From: Myroides fluvii
GTDB lineage: Bacteria; Bacteroidota; Bacteroidia; Flavobacteriales; Flavobacteriaceae
DNA: 64,000 bases
NCBI RefSeq assembly: GCF_009792295.1
Contig: NZ_CP039934.1
Span: forward strand, 3,306,501-3,370,500
Direction: 5' to 3'
The notes below the pieces were generated by a model. That model was not told the origin of the DNA. It did no database searches and was given only the letters and a program-made list of their open reading frames with translations. This document shows positions 16,038-26,900 of the stretch, one piece after another. Both the position numbers and the translations under genes were made by a program. Numbering within the stretch: the first letter of the stretch is position 1; every line of letters begins with the position of its first letter.

Positions 16038-17390
16038 ATGAAAATTAATAGAATAGTTTTAATTGGAAATGGTTTTGATTTAGCTCATGGTTTAAAAACC
16101 ACATATGGAGATTTTTGTAACCACTTAATAAATAAAGAATTAGAACAACTAAAAGAAGAATTTTATTATGAAGCAAACAACGTTTCACAACAAAATAAAA
16201 AAACAACACTAGAAAGTTCTTTAATACTTATAACAAATATTACAGGTCAGAGAAAAAAAAGAATCATGACATATTTTAAAAATGATACCAAAAGATCTCC
16301 AAAGGATACTTTTAAATCAATAAAAAATATGTTTCCAGAGTCTAATTTTTATTTCAAAAATTCTTTTTTCGGAAAAATTGCATTACTTCATCTGTCAAGC
16401 TGGATAGATATAGAAGAGCTTTATTTCAAAGAATTGATACAACAAAATAACGAACAAGTGTCTAAACTAAATGAGGAGTTTGATTTTATAAAAAAAGAGT
16501 TTGAATTGTATCTAAAAAATGAAGTAATTGAAAAGAATGAAAAACCAGAAAAAAAGGTTTTAATAGAAAGTATAATAAAAGATATCATCAAAACGGATGA
16601 TATTACAATTTCTTTTAACACTGAGTTTGTTGCAAAACAAATAGATTTTATGCAAAAAGAAATAAATCTTATAGTTGAAGATCAAAGCAATTCTCAACTT
16701 ATAGAAAACTTAAAACGTGAAGCACAAATACTAACAGAACATTACAATTCAAATGATTATTCTAAAAAACAAGACCTAAATAAAATACAAACTCAGCTGA
16801 ACGAAATTTTAATAAAAACAGCTGATATATCAAAGAGAATAAACAAGAATAGAGAAGAGAGTAAGGAGTTCGATGAGTTAGAATTAAACAAAACAATTTT
16901 TTTAAATTTTAATTATACAAATACTCATTCTCTCTATTCAGACCCAAATAATAGTAAAAATATCGTAGTTAATATTCACGGAGAAGTATCAAACTCTAAA
17001 AATCCTATTATATTTGGTTATGGTGATGAAAGAGATGACGAATTCGATAAGCTGTTAAAGAAGAATAATAATTTTTTAAAAAACATTAAATCTTATTGGT
17101 ATTTAAATAATGACAACTACAGAACCCTCCTATCTTTACTTGATGAAAATAAATATCAGATTATAATTTTAGGATTATCATGTGGGGTGTCTGATCGAGT
17201 CTTACTTAGTACTTTATTTGAACATAAAAATTGTATCTCAATCAAACCTTACTTTTACGCAAACAATAAAAATAAATATGACAATTATCAAGATACAGTT
17301 ATGAATATATCAAGAAGCTTTGTTAATAAAATAAATATGCGAGAACTTGTGGTAAATAAAAGCAAAACAAGCACTTACTCGATATCTTAA
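16038..17390 (+). CDS. AbiH-family phage abortive-infection protein
   Basis: 450 aa. The N-terminus IVLIGNGFDLAHGLKTTYGDF (residues 6-26) is the hallmark of the AbiH family, with a Rossmann-like glycine motif. The C-terminal FLNFNYTNTHSLY, VVNIHGEV and IIFGYGDE also match. The 160-280 region is a charged coiled coil. Family members give abortive-infection immunity in lactococci; the mechanism is not settled. The gene is followed by a 3' flank shared with the next two genes, and its 5' flank (16014-16044) is nearly identical to that of the next gene (17475-17505). Confidence 0.85.
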   Translation: MKINRIVLIGNGFDLAHGLKTTYGDFCNHLINKELEQLKEEFYYEANNVSQQNKKTTLESSLILITNITGQRKKRIMTYFKNDTKRSPKDTFKSIKNMFPESNFYFKNSFFGKIALLHLSSWIDIEELYFKELIQQNNEQVSKLNEEFDFIKKEFELYLKNEVIEKNEKPEKKVLIESIIKDIIKTDDITISFNTEFVAKQIDFMQKEINLIVEDQSNSQLIENLKREAQILTEHYNSNDYSKKQDLNKIQTQLNEILIKTADISKRINKNREESKEFDELELNKTIFLNFNYTNTHSLYSDPNNSKNIVVNIHGEVSNSKNPIIFGYGDERDDEFDKLLKKNNNFLKNIKSYWYLNNDNYRTLLSLLDENKYQIIILGLSCGVSDRVLLSTLFEHKNCISIKPYFYANNKNKYDNYQDTVMNISRSFVNKINMRELVVNKSKTSTYSIS

Positions 17391-17433
17391 TTAATCAAAA
17401 AAACTCACCAAAGTTCCATTGTCAAATCATCGG
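17389..17433 (+). repeat. Shared 3'-flank repeat, copy 1
   Basis: Beginning at the AbiH stop codon: TTAATCAAAAAAACTCACC then AAAGTTCCATTGTCAAATCATCGG. Copies follow the next two genes. Confidence 0.7.
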
Positions 17434-17498
17434 AATTCTTCGAACATTATTTTAAAAACATTTCAAATAACTTCTGATAAATTAAAAGAAATATAGTA

Positions 17499-18332
17499 AT
17501 GAAAAAGCATAATCAAATCCTAATATATGTTTTAAGCTCATTGATAGGAATCTTATTTGTAATATCATATACACTATATTCCAGATTAAATAATTTAAAC
17601 AAGACACTAGACCAACTATATATTACCAATAGCGAAAAAGATTTAAGACAAATCAATAGCTTAATTTTTGAATCACATTTTAAAGATGATCTAGTCTTAT
17701 CAAGTTTTAATATTTCAACTACAATTATAATTGCGTTTTTTACTGTTTTAATTGCTCTAGGAGCTGTTTTTTCATTTAAACGAGTTGATGATGAAATGAA
17801 CAAGAACAAACTAGAGATTAAAAGAGTGATGCAAAATTCTAAAGAATATCATAATAAATTAAAAGAACAAATTGAAGAAAATAAATCATTAAAAAATACT
17901 CTTTCTCAACAAATTGCCACTACTGAAACAATTAAAAATGAATTAATAAATAGTCAAGAAGAGTACTATTTAACAAAAATACAAGAAAAGCAAGGTAGAA
18001 TCATACTCCTTACACATAAAACAAGAGAAGAAGAACATCTACAATCAAATGTCCTTTATGAATTAATTTACACAATAACCAACATTATAGACCATATTGA
18101 GAATTGGGGAAAAATTAACCAAAGACTAAATATCAGTCAAAATCAAAATTACTTTAATACTTTAAAATATGAATTCAAACTTATTGAATCCGAATTTAAA
18201 GTAGTTAAAAACTTCCTTACACATACACAAATACAACTATTAAAAAAAACATACCCAAATACAGAGCAACTACCTGCACACTATAAAAAATATTTCGATA
18301 ATATAAAAAGTATTCTAACTAAAGACAATTAA
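17499..18332 (+). CDS. Two-TM membrane protein with cytoplasmic coiled coil
   Basis: 277 aa. TM1 is about residues 7-29 and TM2 about 70-92, separated by a short external loop. A long Glu/Lys-rich coiled coil (about 98-165) follows, then a helical C-terminal domain. I recognise no family. A diverged paralogue follows directly (18426-19193, nonsense-mutated). The position between AbiH and a type I R-M operon, with 5' and 3' flanks shared with AbiH, suggests a membrane-linked defence component, but that is inference from context only. Confidence 0.65.
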   Translation: MKKHNQILIYVLSSLIGILFVISYTLYSRLNNLNKTLDQLYITNSEKDLRQINSLIFESHFKDDLVLSSFNISTTIIIAFFTVLIALGAVFSFKRVDDEMNKNKLEIKRVMQNSKEYHNKLKEQIEENKSLKNTLSQQIATTETIKNELINSQEEYYLTKIQEKQGRIILLTHKTREEEHLQSNVLYELIYTITNIIDHIENWGKINQRLNISQNQNYFNTLKYEFKLIESEFKVVKNFLTHTQIQLLKKTYPNTEQLPAHYKKYFDNIKSILTKDN

Positions 18333-18371
18333 TCAAAATACTCACTAAAATCCATTGTTAAATCATTGAAG
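18330..18371 (+). repeat. Shared 3'-flank repeat, copy 2
   Basis: TAATCAAAATACTCACTAAA then ATCCATTGTTAAATCATTGAAG, starting at the stop codon of the two-TM gene. Confidence 0.7.
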
Positions 18372-18425
18372 CCTTTTCTAAGCATCAAAAAAAATAGAAT
18401 CTATCACGAAAGCCATTAAACCTCT

Positions 18426-19193
18426 ATGAAAAAACTACTAACTATAGTATACGCCACTATTATTTTCTGTTTACTATCCATAACCTATAGCCTCTATATA
18501 CACAACGAAATAAAAGCGCTTCAGCTACAATTATATACAGAGGAAAGTGTGACTGAAAAAACTCAATCCAAAGATGATTTAATACTAAATTAATTTAGCA
18601 ATAACACAGTAATTATACTTACTTCAGTAACCTTAATATTAGGGTTAGGTAGCCTTTTATCATATAAGTCATTTGAGCTAAGTTTAGAAAAAATTGAAAA
18701 CAATTTATCCAACAGCAATAATGGATTAATAGAATTAAAAGAAACTATTAAAGATTCAAAACTAACCACTTTACATGCAATTGAAAAGCTTTTTAAATTA
18801 ACTAAAATAGAATCTGAAAGAGAAGGACAGTTATCCCCTAATATTTACCCCACATTATTTGATTTATTCTTATATGGAGAAACACTGTATAAAGAAACAG
18901 AGAATGAATTGTTAAAAAATGAAATAATTGGAACAATTGAAAAATTCACTAATTTATTAGTAAAAGACAATGTACGATATGACGAAGAACTAAGTATTGA
19001 ATTAAATATAAATAAAAGCAAATATTTAGAGAAATATTTTACTTTTTCAGAGATAGAAGTAATTGAAAAATTATATCAATGTCAAGAAATAAGCTCTCAA
19101 GTATTTAAAAACCCTAACATTACAGACAATTTAAAAATTATATTTAAAAGTAGCATAAAACCATCTATTACAGATGCTTATGATACAAACTAA
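18426..19193 (+). pseudogene. Paralogue of the two-TM coiled-coil gene, broken by one in-frame stop
   Basis: The frame opens at ATG 18426 (MKKLLTIVYATIIFCLLSI, TM1) and meets TAA at 18591-18593. It then continues in the same frame without interruption through TM2, a coiled coil and a C-terminal domain to 19193 (255 residues in total). Aligned to the upstream paralogue, DDLVLSSF corresponds to DDLILN-stop-F, so a single change from a Ser codon (TCA to TAA) explains the break. Downstream internal starts (for example TTG 18909) look unlikely to give a product with both TM helices. Confidence 0.75.
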
Positions 19194-19231
19194 TCAAAAT
19201 ACTTAAGTTCCATCGCTAGATCATTGGAGTG
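19191..19231 (+). repeat. Shared 3'-flank repeat, copy 3
   Basis: TAATCAAAATACTTAAGTTCC then ATCGCTAGATCATTGGAGT, starting at the stop of the paralogue pseudogene. It is the most diverged of the three copies. Confidence 0.65.
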
Positions 19232-19266
19232 CTATTTGTCGGAATTAATGGTATACTTTGATGGAA

Positions 19267-19543
19267 TTAATGGTGCAGTATAGAGTGGAATATCCACTCC
19301 GAAATCACTGGCACAAATCGAACCGAAATATCCAACATCTGTTTGAGCTTGCGATTTTCTTCTTCAAGTTCTTTTAAACGCTTCAACTCTTGTTTTTCCA
19401 TTCCACCATACTTCTTTCTCCAATAGTAAAACGTACTCTTATCGATACCTAATTGTCGAGAGATTTCACTTACTGATCTTCCTTGTTCATTTTTTTTTGA
19501 GAGCTTTAATGATTTGGTTCTCACTAAAATTACTTATTTTCAT
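19267..19543 (-). mobile_element. IS3-family transposase OrfA remnant
   Basis: Starting at the ATG 19541-19543 the frame reads MKISNFSENQIIKALKK and then hits a stop after a run of nine A (T run 19490-19498 on the plus strand). Shifting by one base continues NEQGRSVSEISRQLGIDKSTFYYWRKKYGGM and a leucine-zipper-like ELEEENRKLKQM. This is a typical IS3 OrfA HTH plus zipper. Similarity stops at KQM, so the 3' end and all of OrfB are missing. It is an inactive relic marking past IS activity in the island. Confidence 0.8.
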
Positions 19544-19890
19544 AATTGACAGTTTTGTTTAAAGTTAATAATTTCGAATTAACAACTGTCCGATTTTTAG
19601 GGAAGCCTACAAAATAGGGAAGCCTACAGAAATATCCAACTTCTTGATCAAAGAAAGCTAAACATTGTTTGCTTTGTCTAAATGGAGTGTTTTCTTATCT
19701 TATTCTAAGTTTCATACAAAACATAAACCTACACCTACACCAGTATTTTACACTAATTCTTCTTGTGTTAACTTAAATTCTTTACACTTATGTTTTACAA
19801 ATAATCATCTCGTATTTATACCTTTTTGATATATAAAACCTTAATAGTGTAGGTAATTAAAACTTTTCGGCTATTCTATTTCTGAAAAAA
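19544..19890. other. Intergenic region with a possible IS end
   Basis: There is no gene. AACTGTCCGATTTTTAGGG at about 19582-19600 resembles the outer end of the IS3 relic; AGGGAAGCCTACA is repeated in tandem just after it. The remainder up to the DUF6615-like gene shows no signal. Confidence 0.45.
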
Positions 19891-20934
19891 TTAGAAAGCA
19901 TAATTTATTGCGTCTTCAGTTTTAGATTCAATTTGATCGATTTCCTTATCTTTTTTTGTTAAATCTGTGTACTCATAATCTCCTAAATTTTTACCAGGAG
20001 CGCCTGTATTTACATATCCATTATTATCCTTTTTTGGTGATTGAGGTTCAGAAAGTAAAACAATACGATATCTTGGATTAAAAATTGTTTCATCTTTGGA
20101 ACCATTATTAATTATATAAGATTTATTTTCTTTTGTAAATATTTGAGCGATGTCATTAAGCTTTATTTCTTCTAGATCTTTTTTTTCTAAAGAAATACCA
20201 AACAATTTATAGAATTCTTTAAGTATTTCAAAATTTTCAACCATAGGAGTTTTTGGACCATCTGATCCATCTGGTCCATCTGGTCCACTATTTCCTTTTT
20301 TTCTAATTCTATCAAAAAAATCAAATAATTTATAAAAAGGTATTGCTGTTTCAGTGTGTAAATCAGAAAATTTAACCGTTTTCTGATTGTTAGTAAACGT
20401 ATTAATATTCATAACAGAGCACCCAAATAACTCTTCCGCATCATTAGATTTTTTTAAATTTGGACTATTTGAAGTATAATTGTATAATAAATAAAGAGGT
20501 AGATTACTTCCTAAATTTTTAGAATATTCCTTGAGTAATTCACTTTGTAAACCATTTTTATTATTATGTACAAAACATTTGTAGCTTCCATCCTCTTTAT
20601 TATTTTTATAAACTGTTAGTTTTTTTGCTTGAATAGGGATACTAATATATTGATCTCCTATAGGGAAATCTAAAATTAAATCAGCGCCGTTTGTTTTTTC
20701 GTCTTCACTTTCGAAAATTTTAAAAAATTTTAATTTAGTTTCATCTTCAAATTTATGTAATTCGTATATCAAATTTTCGGTTAAAGTAACTTCTCCCATT
20801 CTTGAAAAATTACTATCTTTTTTGTTATGTACAAAACCAATTCTATTATATACATCTACAGAAACATATTTAATTAGACTTGCTGATGAGTCATTTTTCT
20901 CAGCATCTTTTTTATAATTTATATTTGAAATCAT
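19891..20934 (-). CDS. DUF6615-like protein, candidate PD-(D/E)XK nuclease; last gene of the hsd operon
   Basis: 347 aa. The N-terminal ~110 residues carry MGEVTLTENLIYEL (E54), TNGADLILDF (D85) and IPIQAKKL (Q102-x-K104). That spacing resembles a PD-(D/E)XK fold with a Q-x-K variant and resembles DUF6615 proteins (GAD...QAK). Nuclease activity is inferred, not shown. A short collagen-like linker GPDGPDGSDGP lies near residue 220, encoded by a 9-bp tandem repeat around 20259-20285. The start lies 11 bp after the hsdR stop, so it is very likely co-transcribed with the type I R-M genes. Confidence 0.6.
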   Translation of the reverse strand: MISNINYKKDAEKNDSSASLIKYVSVDVYNRIGFVHNKKDSNFSRMGEVTLTENLIYELHKFEDETKLKFFKIFESEDEKTNGADLILDFPIGDQYISIPIQAKKLTVYKNNKEDGSYKCFVHNNKNGLQSELLKEYSKNLGSNLPLYLLYNYTSNSPNLKKSNDAEELFGCSVMNINTFTNNQKTVKFSDLHTETAIPFYKLFDFFDRIRKKGNSGPDGPDGSDGPKTPMVENFEILKEFYKLFGISLEKKDLEEIKLNDIAQIFTKENKSYIINNGSKDETIFNPRYRIVLLSEPQSPKKDNNGYVNTGAPGKNLGDYEYTDLTKKDKEIDQIESKTEDAINYAF

Positions 20935-20945
20935 TTTATTATTTT

Positions 20946-23900
20946 TTACCTTAAATATCTCTGTGTACCCGATTTAAAATCTTGTTTAAAAAAACTATCT
21001 GTCCATTGTTTAGCAAAATCTAATTGTAATTTTCTCATAGAGAGTGCTACTTGCTCCATAATTTTATCATAAGCTAATTCACGTGTGTAGGTGTCTTGAT
21101 TATTTAAATATTTTGATTCATAATCTGGGTGTTGCTGAATCTTCTCAATAAAAGTTTGAAAAAACTGTCTCTTATCCTCATTTGTTGCATCCCAATCGGC
21201 AAACCAACGTGTATTAAAATCACTAATGATGGTTTCTAATAAATCATTTTCGTCATCTGAATGTGCTCCACGTGGGTTACTATTTGCTGGATCAAGTTGA
21301 GATTCTTCTTTATCTAGAATTAAAGTTTCATTTAATCGTACACGTTCAATCCCGTAAGTAGATAAATCAACACTATTTAATATTTCATCTAATAAATCTG
21401 CTTCAGTTTTTTTGACAATCATTTTAGGAATTAAAAACTTTAAAAACCAATAAAGTTTTTCCCAATTCATATTATCAAATGAGATGATAGCGGCTAATTG
21501 TCCGTAAACTTTTACAAAATGCTTTGCTTTAATTTTTAAATCAGCCTTTGTGTTTTCATCTAATTCTAATGATTTATTAAAGCGATCTTCAACCTTTCCT
21601 AAAATAGGACTTAAATCATCTGCAATTACGCCTTTAAAGAACAGCGTATTAAATTCTTCAACCTCACTCCATTCATATATTCCAGAATCATCTAAGGCAT
21701 CTTTTAAATCATGTAATACGTTTACATCAGTAGCAGTGCTAAGACTTGTAGCAGTATAAAACGGATCAAAAGATGCTTTAATATCGTTACTATCATTAAA
21801 GAAATCAAGAACAAATAAACTCTCTGTACGTTTATTTAATTTATCAGCAGCACGATTTAAACGAGATAAAGCCTGAACACACAAAACTCCTTGTAGCTTT
21901 TTATCTACATACATTGTAGTTAGTTTTGGCTGATCAAATCCAGTTAAATATTTATTAGCTACAACCAATAAACGATATTCATCTGTATTAAATTGATCTT
22001 TAGTTTCTGTTTCAGCAAAACCATTTAATTTTGCTTCAGTAAGTTCATTACCATCAATTGTTTTTTCACCAGAAAAAGCAATGATTATTTTAAACGGGGT
22101 ATCTCGTTCTTTTAAAAGCTGTTTTAATTCATCATAATAACGAATAGCAGATTCAATACTTTGTGTTACTACCATTCCTTTTGCTTTCCCTTTAAGTAGT
22201 TTTTTATTAACCACTTGTTCCATGAAATGGTCAAGCATAATTTCTGCTTTAGCTTTAATTGTACGTTTATCACGTTCTACAAACGCTTTCAGTTTTTTTT
22301 GAGCTTTTTTAGTATTAAACTCTGGATTATCTTCAATTGATTTTTGAAGTTGATAGTAACTACGATACGTAGTATAATTTGCTAATACATCTAAAATAAA
22401 CTTTTCTTCAATAGCTTGTTTCATTGTGTATAAATGAAACGGTTTAAATGAACCATCTTCCTGACGAGTTCCAAAACGTTCTAAAGTGGTATTCTTAGGC
22501 GTAGCAGTAAAAGCAAAATAAGATGCATTATTACGCATTTTACGAGCTTGCATTGAACTAATAATTAAATCTTGAGCATCGACCTCTCCTTCCTCATTGG
22601 TTTCTAATTTACCCAAAACCTGATTCATTTTGTCTGCAGCTGTTCCGCCTTGACTACTATGTGCTTCATCAATAATAATTGCGAAGCGTTTGTCTCCCAT
22701 TTCATCAATATCTTTAACTATATGTGGGAATTTTTGTATAGTTGTAATAATGATACGTTTACCCGATTCTAATGAAAGTTTCAAATCTTTAGAAGAATTA
22801 GCCGCACCAATGATGTTTTTTATATCAGAAAAACTTTTGATATTATCTCTTAATTGTCTATCTAGGATTCTGCGATCGGTTACCACAATTACTGAATCAA
22901 ACATTGGATTTTGATTCTCATCTTCAATTTCTATTAATTGAAAAGCTGCCCAGGTAATCGAATTCGATTTTCCAGAACCTGCCGAATGTTGAATTAAATA
23001 AGTTTTACCAACTCCATTTTCTTTAACATCAGTAATTAAATTTTTAACGACTTCTAACTGATGATATCGAGGAAAAATATAAAACTTTTTAGAAAGTTGA
23101 TCTTTCTCCTTTCCTTCTAACAACATAAAATGTTGAATGATACTTGACCAAGAATTTTTAGAAAAAATTTCTTCCCATAAATATGCTGTTCTGTGCCCAT
23201 TTAGATTGATTGGATTTCCTTTTCCAAAATTATCTCCTTTGTTCAATGGCAAAAAGAAAGTATTCACGCCATCTAATTTAGTGGTCATATAAACTTCATC
23301 CGTATCAACTGCAAAATGTACCAAACAACGCCCAAACTGTAATAATGCTTGATTATTATCGCGTGACTTTTTGTATTGTTCAATACCATGAACCGCAGCT
23401 GTTTGATATGTCCACGGGTTTTTTAATTCCATTGTGGCCAATGAGATTCCATTAACAAAAAGAACCATATCAATTTCTTCGCCTGGATTTATAGAAGAAT
23501 ATCTTAATTGGCGCGTAACTGAAAATTGATTTTTTTCAAAGTTTTCTTTTATAGATTGCGCGCTACTTGCACTTGGAGCTTCATAGAACAAAGTGAAGTG
23601 CGCATTATCAACTTCTAAACCTTTCTTAAGTAATTTTAAAATACCCTCTTTCTTGACTTTACGGTCAAAGCGTTCTAATATTTTTAATTTCCAATCACTA
23701 TAAATTTTAATTTTTTCTAATTCTTTCGGTTGTGTATTTTCAAGAAAGTCCCAAAAACGAAAGGTATCCAATGCGTACTTTTTATCAAAATCTGAAGGAA
23801 ATCCCATATAATAACCAGTGCCCTTCAAATATTGTGCTTGATTTTCTTGCAATGCATCGATAGAAACTTTTTCTTCCTTAAGTTCTTCTAATCTATAGCC

Positions 23901-23957
23901 AGTTAACGATTTTTCGATTAATGATTCTAAAGCTTGTTCGTTATATTGTGTTGTCAT
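20946..23957 (-). CDS. hsdR: Type I restriction endonuclease subunit HsdR
   Basis: 1003 aa, normal length. It is the motor and nuclease subunit that translocates and cuts unmethylated DNA as part of R2M2S. The N-terminal nuclease motif is E161-I-D163 ... E177-L-K179. Walker A is AGSGKS (residues 326-331), DEAH at 430-433, and motif III-like FTATP follows. The C-terminal helical domain contacts HsdM. It overlaps the end of the upstream 1478-aa gene by 17 bp and is followed 11 bp later by the DUF6615-like gene. All key residues are intact, so it is predicted active. Confidence 0.95.
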   Translation of the reverse strand: MTTQYNEQALESLIEKSLTGYRLEELKEEKVSIDALQENQAQYLKGTGYYMGFPSDFDKKYALDTFRFWDFLENTQPKELEKIKIYSDWKLKILERFDRKVKKEGILKLLKKGLEVDNAHFTLFYEAPSASSAQSIKENFEKNQFSVTRQLRYSSINPGEEIDMVLFVNGISLATMELKNPWTYQTAAVHGIEQYKKSRDNNQALLQFGRCLVHFAVDTDEVYMTTKLDGVNTFFLPLNKGDNFGKGNPINLNGHRTAYLWEEIFSKNSWSSIIQHFMLLEGKEKDQLSKKFYIFPRYHQLEVVKNLITDVKENGVGKTYLIQHSAGSGKSNSITWAAFQLIEIEDENQNPMFDSVIVVTDRRILDRQLRDNIKSFSDIKNIIGAANSSKDLKLSLESGKRIIITTIQKFPHIVKDIDEMGDKRFAIIIDEAHSSQGGTAADKMNQVLGKLETNEEGEVDAQDLIISSMQARKMRNNASYFAFTATPKNTTLERFGTRQEDGSFKPFHLYTMKQAIEEKFILDVLANYTTYRSYYQLQKSIEDNPEFNTKKAQKKLKAFVERDKRTIKAKAEIMLDHFMEQVVNKKLLKGKAKGMVVTQSIESAIRYYDELKQLLKERDTPFKIIIAFSGEKTIDGNELTEAKLNGFAETETKDQFNTDEYRLLVVANKYLTGFDQPKLTTMYVDKKLQGVLCVQALSRLNRAADKLNKRTESLFVLDFFNDSNDIKASFDPFYTATSLSTATDVNVLHDLKDALDDSGIYEWSEVEEFNTLFFKGVIADDLSPILGKVEDRFNKSLELDENTKADLKIKAKHFVKVYGQLAAIISFDNMNWEKLYWFLKFLIPKMIVKKTEADLLDEILNSVDLSTYGIERVRLNETLILDKEESQLDPANSNPRGAHSDDENDLLETIISDFNTRWFADWDATNEDKRQFFQTFIEKIQQHPDYESKYLNNQDTYTRELAYDKIMEQVALSMRKLQLDFAKQWTDSFFKQDFKSGTQRYLR

Positions 23958-26900
23958 TGATATCTATCTTAATTTTAACTTTATAATTTGCAGGTGATAA
24001 ATCTCCTAGTTCTCTTATATCCCTTATTGGATATATTTTCAAATCTTTATCAACTAACCAAATCTCATATTGTTCAATATTAGCATCAGCAAACTGTTTT
24101 TCCTCTCTAGATAGTAGGAAGTTATACCCATTAAAATATTTACATTCTACATATTTTACAATATTCAGATCAGTGTCAAAGTACTTTATATCATAATGTA
24201 ACCCTTCGTTGGTTTTTGAAACGTGATCTACATCTTTTGTATTCAACGCCTTATTAAGATAGTTAACAACAATTTTCTCAACATCATTTCCTAGCTCTTT
24301 TTTTCCACTATTTGAAAGTTCACTAGAGGTTTTACCTAACCAAGGTCCAGAATCAAATTTAGTTTCTTGAGAAAGAATAGAACTATTTATAATAACTGAG
24401 AAGTCATTTATACATTCTGGTTCAGTGCTATTAAGTATAGTAAATTCTTTCTTTGTGTTTTCTTTTATTAAAAGCGTATCATTTTTATGACTTTCTAACC
24501 ATTTTCGTATGAAATCTATATTTCCATCAAAATATTTGAGGCTTTCAATCGATAAATTTGATTTTAATAACTGTAATTCATCAAAATTAAAATTAGCATC
24601 AGTATTCAACTGTATAGAATCATAATCTAATTTACTTTCAGAGGTTAAATCAAATTTATAGTCAGGTAATAAAACATATAGTTTATCAACTATATATTTA
24701 TTATAATCTAAAGTATTTTCTTTAATTTCATAATCTAGGGTGATATCCAAAGTTTCGATATCCTTGAGCTGATTCAAAAATATAGACTGATGATCTCTAT
24801 TTTTATTTTTTAATTGATGCCACAATTGATTTTTAACTTCTTTTTTCTTTGTAGCCCAATAACTATTTAATTCTTTAAGAAATAAATTATTAAAAGAAAT
24901 CGGCGTATCACTAATGTTGTTATATGTTTTTAGATTAACTCCTAACACTTCGAAGACATTTCGAATTTTACTTAATTCTTCAATATTTTGAGCTGAGTTG
25001 AAAAGCTCAAATGTATCAAGATTAGGGAATTGAGTACGAATCCAAACATCTAGACTATTTTCATTTGTATCACTAAAGTCAATATCCAAAACTTTAGAAA
25101 TAGATTTCCAAATTGATAAACGAGAACTAATTTCACCAAGTAGAATTAGTGCTTCTTCGTATAATCCGTCAGCTATATTATTTAAATCATATAAATTATC
25201 TTCTTTAGACTGTCTAATTACACTTTCAAAAATCCTTTTTTCTTCCTGAGTATCAAATAATTTCAAAAACAGATCAGATAAATTATCCGCAAATATTTTC
25301 TTGGATTTTAACTCGTCTATTTTAATATTATTAGGAATTTTGAAATAAAAAATATCATCTGCTATTACATAATTAAAGTCTTCAATATAAAAAGGATTAT
25401 TATTTAAGCTACAACTCAAATATGAACATATTTTAATGGAAAGTTTGTTAAGCAATAGGGCTTGATTTTCTTTGACTTTTGAACTCGATATTTTGTCTAA
25501 TCTATGTGCTAAAATAAAAGGTTTTATTTCCTTTATAAAAGCCTCAAATAAGCTCGAAGCCTCTACGTTATCTTTGGTGTCTATGATTTTCAAATCTAAA
25601 TCATTCAAATCTACTAGGCTAAATAATTCAATTGCCGTCATCCCCCCCGATCTAGCTGGATAATATAAAATGGGAAACTCATTGGTTAAATTTTCTGGTA
25701 ACTGTATTCTATCACTATAGTATATCCTTCTACTTTCTTCAACTACAATTGTATTTCCTTTTTTTGCATAAAGTTTTATATCATTTATTTGTTGTTGATT
25801 TTGCTTATAATGTCCTACAAGATTTTTATAAAATACTTGAGCTCCCTTATGATTATTTTTCTCAGATAATTCAATTGTTTTTGATCTTAAATGACCTATA
25901 GAAAGGTCATTAAAATTATCCTTTGCACCAAAAAACTTCAAAATCCTTTCTATTTCTCTTCTTTCTAAACCGCTAGACTCAAGTAGATACTCATAATCTA
26001 CTTTAAAAGGGTTAAACCATTCTTCATCACGTTTTGTAGTGATTAAGTAATCTGAAATATTGAATTTTTGATTAATTTGAAAGAATATGTAGTTCTGAAA
26101 TGAATAAACAATTTTAGTAGTACGATAAAAATAACTTAAGCGCTCTTCATGAGATTTAGTATTTTGAAACCCGTTAAAAATTTCTTTAATTGTTTCATCC
26201 AAACTTAAAAATTGTAATAGCTTACTAATTGTTAACTTATCATTTGACAGAAACCTCTCAAATAACTTTATATCGTATATTTCAAATGAAGGACTGATCA
26301 ATTCACATTTAGAAAGTAGATACGATTTATATGCAGAAGAGACATTATTATTAGTAAGATAAATTACAAAGTTTTTATTTATCCCTAACCAAACTAAAAA
26401 GGACTGAATATGCTCTTTATCACCAGTTAAGCCCAAATCACTAATAGAAGTAATTATATCCTCATCTTTATATAATTCTTCAAATATGGATAAAAATCTC
26501 TTTCTATCCTCAAATTCATCTGAAAGAACAAGTTTTTTAATATCTACAATTTCTCCTTTTACATTCAAACAAGGAATGATTGAATCATATTCTAACTTCG
26601 GATTTTCATCTCTTAGGGAATAGTTATGAAATAAGACTATGTAGAACTCTTTAATAATCTCATTAGAATTCCCTCCATTTTCTAAAAGGTTGTTTGTTTC
26701 GCTAATTATCTTCTTCACAACCACCTGTGGTTCAAAAGAATGTGCATTCGACAATTTAGATAATTTATCGGCTAATGCTCTTGATTTATTATTTTCCTCA
26801 TTAAGGTCTAATGCAATGACCAGTGCGGCAAATAATTCACTTTTAATAAACTTAATACTAGAGTATTTAGGAACTTTCAAGTTTATATTATCATTTGTTT

